Shown here one piece after another: positions 10,109-20,324 of a DNA stretch of 64,000 bases (positions are counted from its first letter, which is position 1; each line of letters begins with the position of its first letter). The position numbers and the translations under genes are program-made. The notes beneath the pieces are model-generated. The model worked only from the letters and a program-made list of their open reading frames with translations. It was not told the origin of the DNA and searched no databases. Source of the DNA: Paraphoma chrysanthemicola (Eukaryota > Ascomycota > Dothideomycetes > Pleosporales > Phaeosphaeriaceae); contig JAGMWG010000006.1 in the NCBI GenBank assembly GCA_020744225.1, positions 992,001-1,056,000 of the forward strand, written 5' to 3'.

Positions 10109-12225
10109 TTAATCGATAGTTATCGTCTGGCGAGGGAACTTTTCCAGAACTCCGGCCGGAAGGATAAGGCGCTCGAAATTGCCGCTTCGTACGTAGGTAG
10201 TGGCTGGTCCGTCTTCGACACGGTAAACCATAATGCCAAAAGTGCGGTATTTGCCCTCGTAGTCCACATATTCGGCAATTGGGACAAGGAATTCTGGAGG
10301 CTCTGTTCCAGCCCATCTTTCTGCTGCGTCCGTCTCATCCAGTCCCGCTACTGCTGACTGTTTCCTCTTCTCCCACCAGGACATATTGCTGATCTCGTCT
10401 CGGCTCGTATTATCGAAGACCACAGCCGTGTCACCGAGGGTTACCTCAAATTCCACTTGAGCGGACGACTCCGAGAGAATGTCAAACGTTTCAGCCTCGC
10501 GAGACTTCCAATCTAAAGGCCCGATGAGATGACATACCAAGTCCAGCTGTGCTGCAACCACCTGGCCTGTGTCGTAACGTGGATCACTGTGCTCGATTCG
10601 GACATCCAGTGCTGTCGCAAGAACACGCTCCGGTGCAGTCATCCTAATTCCATCGAAACAAAATTCATCTTGGATGAGGGGGATCACGACAACTCCCTTT
10701 ACAGACGCCCAAGACCACGAGGGCGCGACGTACTCAGGTGGGCGATACGTCACCGTTGAACTGTCCGTCGACCAACACAGGGCCAATGGTAGCTGGGAGC
10801 GCCAGAAACCTGCAACGTAGGCATCGTTGGGATAGAATCTCCTGAAAGCTTGTGCCAGTCCAGCGAACGCAATCAACTTATCCGTCGTAACAGTAAGCCC
10901 GCACCGGGAGTAGTCTTCAACCAATCTATACCATTCGTAGTCGAATTGCAAGCGATTACCAGTTGCAGCTGTTCGCTCTGTGCCTGCTCGCATGATGCTG
11001 AGTCTTGTTGGATCTATCGATCCCGAGGGATATCCACCGGGAAAAGTTTCGCATGCGATTTGTTGTTTACATTGCCACCATAGTTGGGAATGGGTCAAGC
11101 TGATACTACGATGTGACAGGAAATACTCCTGCATGACCCACGCACGGGATTGTAATGGAGAGTGAGAGATTTCGTCGTCATACATGTCAAATCTGCTTAT
11201 ATAGTGTGTCTCTCCTTCAGCCCATTCTGGCACGATTTGTAGAGGTGAGATTAGTGACGGATCCCGTAGCCTAAAGCTCGCCTCCGAATTCTCGGCTGCT
11301 GCGGATGCGCATAAGTTGAGTGCGGAATTTTGGTAGACATCTTTCATGGTCAGGGCCTCCTGCTGCCAGTCGGACCTCGAATCCTGGATGATGCAGAATG
11401 AGTCTATCCAGATGTATCGGAAACCCATTGATCGGCACACGCTTATTGCCTCCTTGTAACTCGTGGGAAGCTCAGCAATGCGGATTTTGTCGAGTAGTCG
11501 CGACATATTACACTGCAGCAGTTTCAGTGTCTTAGCTTTACCCCAGCAGTGTGAGAAGGATATATAAGGCTCATCAGTAACATGGCCGCTACTCAGAACG
11601 AGTCTAGTGGCATCGTCATCAAGAATCTCCATCAATCTTGTTGGCCTAAAAGTCGAATCTGGAGGCTTGCACAGATGATGATTATCATTGCAGTCGTGAT
11701 ACCATTTCCTGGGCAGATCCAGAAAGTTTTCATCTTGGAAGCTGGATGATACCCGCCTATCCCCAATAGTTCCCTCAACCTCTATACTGCATCAGCCAAA
11801 AGCAAGACCAAACTGTTCTGTAGTAGGACTTTACCTTTAAAAGGTGATATGCGAAACTCCCAGACTGGGGTTTCTGGATATAAGTCCGGTAAATCATCCT
11901 CAGATGACACTGGCGGGGGCGGGATTTCCTCCTCGTCCCATGCATGGTCGATGGTGAGTTTGTACCAAACAGTAAACTCCTTCCCTGCGGCCATTTCGAG
12001 CGTGTGCGTAGCTACGTACCATGCTGCGGGTGGTATCGATTCGCACAAGGAAGCGCGGCGTTCGAGCTCTTTCCACTGCGAACTTCTTGTGATTGTCCGG
12101 CAAATGTAACAAGTTGCTGAAGCATCCACGAAACCTTCCAAGCTCTCATGATGCGGCCGCTCTTCGCTTACTACCAGTGGCCCCTCAAATATTCCCTTAC
12201 ACACTTCACAAAGACCTAAAGACAT
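10109..12225 (-). CDS. HET-domain (heterokaryon incompatibility) protein
   Basis: Exon 1 11835-12225 and exon 2 10109-11781 join across a 53-nt intron (GTAAAG...GTATAG); 687 aa. The N-terminal 130 residues hold paired cysteines (CEVC and CYIC), a common lead-in to HET proteins. A 'WYHDCNDNHHLC' segment follows, then the HET core: YISFSHCWG, 'YIWIDSFCIIQDS' with the downstream W-Q-x-E-A, and 'VYQNSALNLCASAA'. These are the three conserved HET blocks in order and spacing. Such proteins trigger cell death or growth arrest after fusion with a non-self strain, but many family members have no assigned role. It is convergent with the kinase gene, with only 55 bp between stops. No break is visible. 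Confidence 0.9.
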
Positions 12226-13813
12226 CGCCGGTGATGCTTAAAGGCAATGGTAGTGGCTACACGTGGTGTGATGACGGATCTAAACTGAGATTGGAGCGCT
12301 CGGGAATTTTCGTCCGAAATCCTTACTACGTTGCGAAACCGCGCACAATCTACGCAGTTATTTGAAAAGCGCATATATATGGTGATAAGTCCTGTTTGTG
12401 CTTTGGAAAACAATGTTGTGGGAAGGTCGTGCTGGACACTGGCTTAGTGGGGCAGCTCAAGAGACGGGGAGGGGCCAAAACAGAGCCTCACACGTGCACA
12501 TCTTCAGCCTCATTAAAAGTCTGTGACCATCAGCAATTGAGCCCCCAACTGCTCGTCAAAATCAGGCGCATTGGGCAGTTAGTTTTCATGTCTCGCCAGG
12601 CAATTTCACACCCTCTCGCATCAAGCAAAGTGTTGACGTCATGCTGGATATCACCAAAGCTGCAACAGCACCCGCACATGTGTTCATTTTCTGAGCCTCA
12701 TTGAAGGGTTTGTGACAAAGAGGAACGACGGAAGACGCATGCCCCAAGAAGTGCCAACAGTTGCGAAGAGCATCTAACCTTGAATGGCAAGGTAAGTGGT
12801 TTTTCGTGATATCATGACCTCGCGTTCTCGCGTCTCGCGTCAGAGCTAACGTCAATACCGACCATGAAATTAAGGTTCCGTTTTAGTGCAGCCGCGACAT
12901 CATCGACTTTGTTCCGAATTCCATGCTATCGAAAAGAGATCGATCTTGCATGCCCTTAGCGCGTCGGCAATCTCAGGCCCAGACAAAGAGCCCCTGACGC
13001 TACCTGCGAAAGCGGTCGGTCTTGACGTCGAGCTTTTATGCCTCCGCAGAGATGAGCTGCGAATATTTTGAGTTAAGCACACATAGGCACGCATAGACCG
13101 TCCTTATCCCCTGCATATTATGTTTGGGGTGGCTTGGTCTGATCGTCGTGAGCTCTGTCAACAGTCTGTTGTTGTAAGGACATGACGCCGAGTTTCTCAT
13201 TTGTTCGAACATCATGGATTTCCCATGCTGCTTCAAGCTTCCAGTGGCCATAGTGTGTCGACTTCTCAGCTATTGAGAGCTATACAGTCTTCTCTTGTCT
13301 ACCTTGGCAGTTTATCAAGCTTAGAACGACATCAAACAATCGAATTATCGACATTCATGGACGACTCGCTATCGCAATAGTGACGCAAATCTCAATTCTC
13401 AGGGCAACGCGCATCGATCGAAGTCTACGGGTAGCTCCCGTGCTTAGCTTCAGACCCCGTAAGTCGGATCGCCATGTGCTCATCTTTGTGTCGTAGCGTC
13501 CCGCTCCACAGACAGCACGGCGGCCCGTGAGCCTGGGCTGCTGATTGTGAGCGATGTTGTCATGGTCCTGATCATACCAAGATCTCCGATCGTTCGGCTC
13601 AAAGCACTCAGTCGTCGAGACTAGCCTTGTGTCAGAGGCTTACTTCAGTATCTCACAATATGACGTACGGTATATCAGCCTGGTCTACTTAATGTCGATG
13701 AACAACCACTGTTACATCCATCAAACAGCCTCCATCTCTATATCAGTCCATTTTTTGATCCAAATTGATCTTCAAAAACTCTCACAAACCAACAAACCTC
13801 CAATACCATCATC
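12226..13813. other. Gene-poor 1.6-kb stretch with a diverged direct repeat
   Basis: Only short, overlapping frames without domains were found. Two related segments of about 65 bp, around 12475-12540 and 12658-12725, share AGCCTCATT-x-AA and TGTGAC blocks and a preceding CACRTG. They look like an old duplication. The right end (about 13600-13813) is pyrimidine-rich and probably the promoter and leader of the next gene. Confidence 0.4.
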
Positions 13814-14176
13814 ATGAGCACCAACCAGTACGACGCTCCCACCGGCGATGTTGTCGACGACGACTACAAGTCTCGCACTGGCCAGTCTGAGATCCCTGTG
13901 CAGAGTGACGGAGCCGCAGTAGAGAGCACCGAGTACGATAACGGCGGTGACTCTGATGCGCAACTTGGTATGCTTGACCTGCTCTTCAAGTAAAGACCAT
14001 GCTAACAGCGCGAAGCAAAGGATGAGAACGAGGCGATTGACGAGAGTAACATTCTGGATGAGCGTACCCGCGGTGCAACCAAGAAGGCTGGCACTTACAC
14101 CGAGCCTTCCGACGAGGAGGGCATTGATGATTTGACTGCTGGCGGTCAAGATGGCACCTCTTCTGGACGCCAGTAG
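13814..14176 (+). CDS. CHZ1-like histone (H2A.Z-H2B) chaperone, small acidic protein
   Basis: Exons 13814-13967 and 14016-14176 are joined by a 48-nt intron; 104 aa. The choice of acceptor (GCGAAG at 14010-14015) is forced, because the CAG four bases earlier would give an immediate stop. The protein is acidic and low-complexity, with a motif AIDESNIL followed by RTRG. This resembles the CHZ motif (E-I-D-x-S-N-I-I, then RTRG), which in yeast Chz1 contacts H2A.Z-H2B dimers. The tail is Gly/Asp rich. It would act in the nucleus at chromatin. Identification rests on this short motif; an unrelated stress-linked hydrophilic protein is the alternative. Confidence 0.6.
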
Positions 14177-14918
14177 ATGGTGTGTCCATGCTTCGATGTA
14201 ACGGCGTTTGTGCTTGGAGTTTAAGTTCCTGTTTAGTCCAATTATATGTTATGACCTATTTCTCAATCAAATGTTATAATTTTACCGCATTAAGTCCAGT
14301 ATATATCTCGCATGTCATGATGGCCACTGCACATGCAGGCCTCTTGCTATCCGTGTTCTGCTCGCGCGCCCCTGACTATACTTTGCCTCATGTTTGTTCA
14401 AAGCGATCGCTGCACTGCAAGAATGGTACACTTTTCACCGCATCGGCGCTGTGCATACCCCATACACTTGTGAAAGACCTTACACGTGTTAGGAAACATG
14501 GATACCCTTGCCGGTTCGTTCTGCTCACTGACGCCAATCAAGACCTCTGATAAAATGGATCAGGAATATTCGGCCAGGCATAGCAAGACTGACTTCGTTG
14601 CCATTCTTTGTGTTTTGGAGACGCAGCAGTAGACCTGCCCAATAAACACTCATTCTCACGACGCGGAAAGTGCGTTTGTTGTTGTTGTGATGTACTTTAC
14701 TCTCCTTCACCGCGGAAACCATGCACCGCGTCCGTTTGCTCTCGCGCCCGTGACCGACATTATCAAAATTTTCTCAAACACCTCCACCCAAACAGCTCTT
14801 CAGTTATAACGGCTGCAACCATATCAGTCGACCTCATCTGCACACCGCCAATTCTTTCGATCTGCACACTCGAGTCACTACATCCGCCCACTTAACCCAC
14901 CCGACCCCGTCAGCAACC
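14177..14918. other. Intergenic region, no gene seen
   Basis: The 742 bp between two plus-strand genes contain only small frames. CT-rich runs around 14640-14900 look like the promoter and 5' leader of the following gene. Confidence 0.5.
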
Positions 14919-16136
14919 ATGCCTGGCGTCCAGAAGCAGATACAGAACAAACGTAACGCCGCCGCCAAAGCCCAGGGCCAGCGCGTCTACATCTCCGGTA
15001 TTCAAGGCCATCAGTCGCTCGAGACTGGCGTCGCATACCACTACCGCGGTCATTACGTCTACGCTTATCCCAACGGCAATCCCATCGAGCCTGTCCCATA
15101 CCAGACCAAGAAGGGCATCAACATCATCGGGACTGTTCAGGACAACGCCCCGCTGTATGCTCCCAACGATCCGAGCCTCGTGCCTGAAGCTAGAATTGCT
15201 GCGCTGAAGAAGAGCTGTCAGCATGTCTGGGATGATCAGCAAGAGGAGGAAGAGCAGCGGAAGATGGAGACTGCGCAGATCATCGAGGAAGAAGCTGTCG
15301 ATGAGGAAGAAGAAGGTAGCGTAGCCCTGGAGATGCCCACTACCTACCACCAAGGATCCTACTACGCTCCCAACATGCCCGGTGAAGCTATGCGATCTAC
15401 CATGACACCCATGATCCCGCACCAGGTGTCTTCTCGCGCTCCCTCCCGCGCTGTATCATATACGTCACTGCCGCACCTCAGCTTCACGCCGCATGACCGC
15501 GCACAATACCTTGCCGATTCGGCTCCGGGCTCGCGTCTGCCTTCAATCAGCAACACACCGTACCATTCGCGCCCCGTCTCGCCGTCTGGTGGAGCGACTT
15601 CGCTCCGCCAGACCGCCAGCACGTCTCGTCTGACCGCGCTCGCATCCGAAGACAGAATGCCACGGGCATTCAGCCCGCTCTCCAACGTCGCCGAAGGCAA
15701 TACTCACCTCTTCACTTCCTACAGTGACATGGGTTTGGACTCGGAAACTAACTCGTCGGCAGAAGAATGGGCCTCGCCGCGGCAAATCGCCGCCTTCGTC
15801 GACACTGTCTCGCGCCCTCCCTCGCCGCGCAACCTCCCCGTCGGCACGGGCCGGCCTCGTCGCGCCTCGCTGGCGCTCAGCCACGCCTGGAATGCGCGGC
15901 TGGATGGCGACCAGTCGGCACAGGGCAGCAAGGCTGTGGTGAGCGCCCGGCTGCCAAAGTGCACGCTGCACGGCGAGGAGTGCAATGGGGTCGGTACCAC
16001 CGAGACCTGGAAGACCCAGCATGCGGCGAGGACTACCGGGTTCAAGGAGGCGGTCCCGGTCCTTGTCGGTGCTGGTGACCGGGTCATGGTGGACTGGTTT
16101 GCGCTGTTGAGGGAGGAGCAGGCGAAGATGGGTTAG
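14919..16136 (+). CDS. Uncharacterised fungal protein, largely disordered
   Basis: A single exon of 405 aa starting at a well-placed ATG (CAACCATGCC). The first 100 residues look folded and conserved: a basic opening (QKQIQNKRNAAAKAQGQ), then a Tyr-rich segment (VAYHYRGHYVYAYPNGNPIEP). A Glu-rich run with coiled-coil tendency lies around residues 105-135. The remainder is rich in Ser, Pro, Arg and Thr (for example SRAPSRAVSYTSLP), typical of disorder. The last 60 residues regain order (CTLHGEECNG, then RVMVDWFALL). No domain is recognised. It is convergent with the TFB2 gene, with 138 bp between stops. Confidence 0.75.
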   Translation: MPGVQKQIQNKRNAAAKAQGQRVYISGIQGHQSLETGVAYHYRGHYVYAYPNGNPIEPVPYQTKKGINIIGTVQDNAPLYAPNDPSLVPEARIAALKKSCQHVWDDQQEEEEQRKMETAQIIEEEAVDEEEEGSVALEMPTTYHQGSYYAPNMPGEAMRSTMTPMIPHQVSSRAPSRAVSYTSLPHLSFTPHDRAQYLADSAPGSRLPSISNTPYHSRPVSPSGGATSLRQTASTSRLTALASEDRMPRAFSPLSNVAEGNTHLFTSYSDMGLDSETNSSAEEWASPRQIAAFVDTVSRPPSPRNLPVGTGRPRRASLALSHAWNARLDGDQSAQGSKAVVSARLPKCTLHGEECNGVGTTETWKTQHAARTTGFKEAVPVLVGAGDRVMVDWFALLREEQAKMG

Positions 16137-16274
16137 TGGTGGGGAGTAGGAGATGGTTTTGGGGATGGGGATTGATCAGGGATGGGTTTGGAGAAGTGTA
16201 TACTAGTTTCGTATGCGTTGTAAGATGAGAGTCATGAAGGAACAGGCTGCTGTATCATGCAGTTATACAGAAAG

Positions 16275-17808
16275 CTACCTACCCTTTGCGTCTTTCTTTT
16301 TCTTCAGGTATCCTGAAATCTGCTCGACGTGGCTGACGAAGAAACACCTCTTTTCATCGTTCTTCCACACCATTACGCCCAGCGCTACTGCATACGTGAG
16401 GACGTCTTTATATTCTGCTTCACTTCCAAACTCCCTCATCAGATACCCACTAGTGACCTCGACTCGCTCGCCCTCGTACTCCCAGAGGCGGATCTGATCC
16501 ATGACCGTTGGCGGTAGCGGTGGGTTCATTTTCTGCATTTGAGGGTGTGCGTACGTGGTCAGATAAGAAATGATCTGCGCGGATGTTATCCCAGACTGTA
16601 CGGCACGGTGTACGGACTCCTTCGTGAGTTTTCCGGAAACGAGATTGGGGAATCGATGCTGAAGTTTTGTGAAGAGTGACAAGATGGCGATTTGAATAAG
16701 ACTGTTGGTATAGGCGTAGAGCCGATAGTTGGTCTCGATGATGATGAAGCCCTTGTTCTGCGCCTTGCTGTCGCTCTTGGTGTCTGAAGTCGAAACGTCC
16801 GATCCAGGTAGGGCACCAGAATCGGACGTCAAGGTGGTGGCAAGCCGGGTGGGGTAGAATGTGCGCGACTCTTTGGAAGAGCGGTAGACGAGGCCCATGG
16901 AGGAGAGATCTTCGAGCATCTGAAGCTGCGTGGCTGAAAGGGTGGAGGTGGAGTAGTCCTGGCCGAGTTCCAGAGAGCCAAGCATGAAGAGGAAGGACAG
17001 AACCTCGGTTTCGTTCATTCCGAGCTGTTGTTGGTCAGTAAATTATCTGCATGAGTACGTAAACGGCGATATGCCGTGGTAGCACTTACATCGCTGGTCA
17101 TCTTCAAGTACACGATAAGAAGGTTCCAGACTTGTGCGTTGGTCTCCTGCAGCACGAAGCTGAAGCCTTCTTTTGTGATCCTTGGCGTTCCATGTACTGT
17201 CCTGACAAGATCTCCGGCATGCAGCAGCTTCTTCGTCCCAGGCCCCACATCCATGTTGACGCTGCCAGGCTCAAATCCCGCAGCGCCGCTGACCAAGAAG
17301 AATAAAATGCCCTCCCACTGCGCCCTAGCATGCTGGTCAAGAAAGTCGATGCTGAGCCTCTTGCCGCCGCTCTCAGCCTTTGTCGCCGGGACGCCGAAAG
17401 AGCGATGCGTGCCTGATCCTTCCAAAGCATTGCGCAAGCTGCGCTGGAACCCTGATGAGAGCGAGTAGGAAAGACTCCTGTCGTCCTCTCGTTTCGATGT
17501 GAGGATGTGTAGTCGTTCGAGAATGGAGAGTGCTTGTTCGCGAACCCCGTTGGCAGAGGGCTTGAACCAGGCTTCGAGGTCGGTCGCGGGGAAGGATGTG
17601 GGCATGTAGAGCATCGCCATTACGATGGACTTTGCTGTGACAGTATTAGCTTAGCTACGATGCTGTGTGAGACTTGCGTACCCAGCTGAGGCAGCATGCA
17701 CCGGAACACTGCCAGCACCGTCGATGGCGCTTCATACAGCTTGCGGTGCGTCTGCAGAGGCAGGCCCTGCAAGTATTCGAGGGCCTGGATAGAAGCTGAC
17801 GCCGACAT
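16275..17808 (-). CDS. TFB2: TFIIH core subunit TFB2 (p52/GTF2H4)
   Basis: Exons 17682-17808, 17090-17634 and 16275-17024 join across introns of 47 and 65 nt; 473 aa, close to the usual size (yeast 513, human 462). Family features: the N-terminal EYLQGLPLQTHRKLYEAPST segment, AKSIVMAMLYMP across the first junction, EALEGILFFLV-like core (QWEGILFFLVSG), the LGMNETEVLSFLFMLG block across the second junction, and a C-terminal part ending in the clamp region that binds TFB5 (IRLWEYEGERVEVTSGYLMREF, read as two adjacent motifs). TFB2 anchors and stimulates the XPB/SSL2 ATPase within TFIIH, which acts in RNA polymerase II initiation and nucleotide excision repair. Confidence 0.95.
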
Positions 17809-18093
17809 CGTGGTGGATGTGGGTGGGAAGATGGACGTGCTACCGTATTATCATGTTCGTGATATGGAATAATCGACCGGCCGAGCAAGTCGCGTGAATC
17901 GCGTATGTATAGTGCGTCCGATGCGGTGAAAGAAAGTCGCATGGTGACCTAAAGTTCGATGACGCGCCAAGTGGGCGGGGCGGAACTTTGGGGAGCCATT
18001 CCGCTCCGCCCTCGCCCACTTCCGAGGTTTGGGCGCAATTGCCGAGCGGGACGTCGACCTCTCTCTTACAAACACTCACACTGTCTTGCCAAT

Positions 18094-18900
18094 ATGCCTG
18101 CGTTAAAGTTTGTTCGCTCTGTAAGCTCCAGGAATGTACAATTGACTTGTTTCCCGCCTTCTGATCCACTTGCCAGGTGTGGGAGTCATTCCGAGCCAAC
18201 TCAGGCCTTGAACCAAGGTACAATGACCATGAAAGCGAAAGTAGTGCTGCAAGATACTAATGAAGCACTGATCGCAGACTACTAGATGGCGTATGTGACC
18301 CTGTTGAATGATCCGGTATATGGTAGTCTGACGTTCCTCAAAGCTGCGAGTAACCTCCGCTGTTCCTGGGCGAGTCAAGTTCGAGCTCGATATCCAGAAA
18401 GAGCATACGGTAGACCCTCTTTCCTTATACAGCTCATTCATCGACTGATTCGATCTCAAGAACCGGCTTAACATTCTCCATGGCGGCACGATCGCTAGCA
18501 TGGGTGAGATTTGTTTTCCCAGAAATGATGGTAGAGTTATGTCTGACGCTCAGTAGTTGACTTGGGCGGATCACTAGCCGTAGCCTCACGAGGACTGTTT
18601 GCAACTGGTGTCTCAACCGATCTCAACGTCACGTATCTATCGTCTGGCGGGAAAATCGGCGACCTAATCAAGGCGGAGGTCACTTGTGATAAGTGTATGC
18701 TCCAGGACCTGGAGTCTACTGTCCCATATACTAACCATGTCATAGTTGGCAAGACGTTGGCCTTTACATCTATCAACTTTACCAACAGCAAAGGCGAGCT
18801 GTTTGCTCGAGGCAGTCATACCAAGTATGTGGCGCTGGCGTGGAAGGATCCGAACAATATCGTTGAAGAACTATCGCCTAGAGAAGAGAAGAAACCATAA
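18094..18900 (+). CDS. Hotdog-fold acyl-CoA thioesterase (ACOT13/PaaI-like)
   Basis: Seven small exons are needed: 18094-18120, 18177-18217, 18278-18290, 18344-18409, 18461-18503, 18557-18694 and 18746-18900; 160 aa. All six introns are 50-60 nt. The product shows the ACOT13-type hotdog: LKFVRSVWESFRANSG, GRVKFELDIQKEHTN, the LHGGTIASMVDLGG catalytic helix start, STDLNVTYL, and GKTLAFTSINFTN followed by GSHTKYVA. Human ACOT13 is 140 aa. It should hydrolyse medium/long acyl-CoA, probably at mitochondria, though no clear targeting peptide is visible. Exon 3 is only 13 nt; skipping it creates a stop within four codons. It converges on a mitochondrial hydroxyacyl-CoA dehydrogenase gene with 108 bp between stops. 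Confidence 0.88.
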
Positions 18901-19008
18901 ATCTAGATCATTTCATCACAAGTCATATTACTGGCCGGATACGAAGTTCGCCAAATAACTCATTCATCTGTTAAAGTGACTTATTGTATAATTTTTGTGT
19001 GTTCGTAT

Positions 19009-20020
19009 CTAGTAATCGTAGAATCCCTTCCCACTCTTCTTGCCCAGCCACCCCGCATCGACCATCTTCTTCAACAACACCGCGGGCCTGTACTTTGAAT
19101 CACCTGTATCCTCATACAATACGCGCATGATTGCCAAACATGTGTCAATGCCAATGAAGTCGGCCAGTTGCAGTGGTCCCATGGGTACGTTGGTGCCGTT
19201 CTTCATGATGCTGTCAATGTCCTCCTTGGTGCCGACGCCGGTTTCGAGACAGATGATGGCCTCGTTGATGTATGGCATCAAAATCCTGTTGGCAAGGAAG
19301 CCGGGCGAGTCTGCGGATTGGGAGGGAATCTTGCCCATCTTCTGGCAGAAGGCGATGGCCGTGTCGATAGTCGATTGTGAGGTTTGGAGACCAGTGATGA
19401 TCTCGACGCCTTTCTGAATAGGTACAGGGTTCATGAAGTGCGTGGAGATGACGCGAGATGAAGCAGACAAGTCCGTGGGATCCTTAGTCGTGCTAGCAGC
19501 GATCTTGGTAATGCTGATGGACGATGTGTTGGTCGCGAGGATGGCGTGTGGGGGACAGATCTGCGCAAGCTGGGCGAATATTTTGCTCTTCAAGTCGGGA
19601 ATTTCTGGGACCGCTTCAATGACGAAGTCGACATCTGATAGATCTTCCAGCTGAGTGCTGGATGTCAACCGTGCCCGAGCAGCTGATGCGTCTTCTTTCG
19701 ATATGCGACCTTTGCCGACGTCTTTCTCGAGCAGCTTCTCGGCGAACTTGAAACCTTTGTCGATTGAAGCTTGTGAGTTGTCAATGACCCTGACAGACAC
19801 GCCGGCCTTCTGTGCTGCCACCAGAGCTATTCCAAGACCCTGTAGATATCAATTGAATGATCTTATATATTGTGATAAAGTCTATTACCATTTGCCCTGC
19901 ACCGATGACGCCCAACTTCTTGACCTCAGCGGCAGCTCCAATGGAAGGCGTAGAACTGAAAGAACGGCATTGCGTCGCCGCCGCACGTCGAGCGATTTGC
20001 CTTGAAGTTGCTGCAAACAT
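19009..20020 (-). CDS. Mitochondrial 3-hydroxyacyl-CoA (3-hydroxybutyryl-CoA) dehydrogenase
   Basis: Exon 1 is 19889-20020 and exon 2 is 19009-19839, across a 49-nt intron; 320 aa, normal for HADH. The start is the ATG at 20020; the frame remains open slightly upstream, but without an ATG. Residues 1-25 are Arg/Ser/Ala-rich without acids, a typical mitochondrial presequence. The NAD-binding glycine motif GAGQM|GLGIA spans the intron. Then come the NTSSISITKIA loop, the catalytic His in STHFMNPVP, DSPGFLANRIL, and MGPLQLADFIGIDTC. It oxidises L-3-hydroxyacyl-CoA with NAD+ in beta-oxidation. It is divergent from TOF1 across 304 bp. Confidence 0.95.
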
Positions 20021-20324
20021 CTTCAACTGTGATTTTACACTTCAAAATATATCCTGGGAGGAATATGCACACAGATTTCGAGCATGAACATGTGCAAATA
20101 GCGAGTAATTCGCTAGCGTACCCGGCCGATGAAAGCCGCCGCACGCTCAACCGAGGCATGACGCGGGCAGTGCCATCCTTGTTGCCCGAAGCACTCCGCG
20201 CCAGTGCTTGGCGGATTTGCTGCTGTTGCATTGCCGACACAACCAATTTACGCGTCGCGCGACGCGACTTGGGCGACTTATCGATCGTGGGTGTGAGCAG
20301 CCTCCGCGCCCGTCAACCACCACA

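Noticed and set aside
14910..15422. 170-codon minus-strand frame opposite the uncharacterised 405-aa gene
   Set aside because: It overlaps the start of a better supported gene, and its Leu/Val-rich run mirrors Glu codons.
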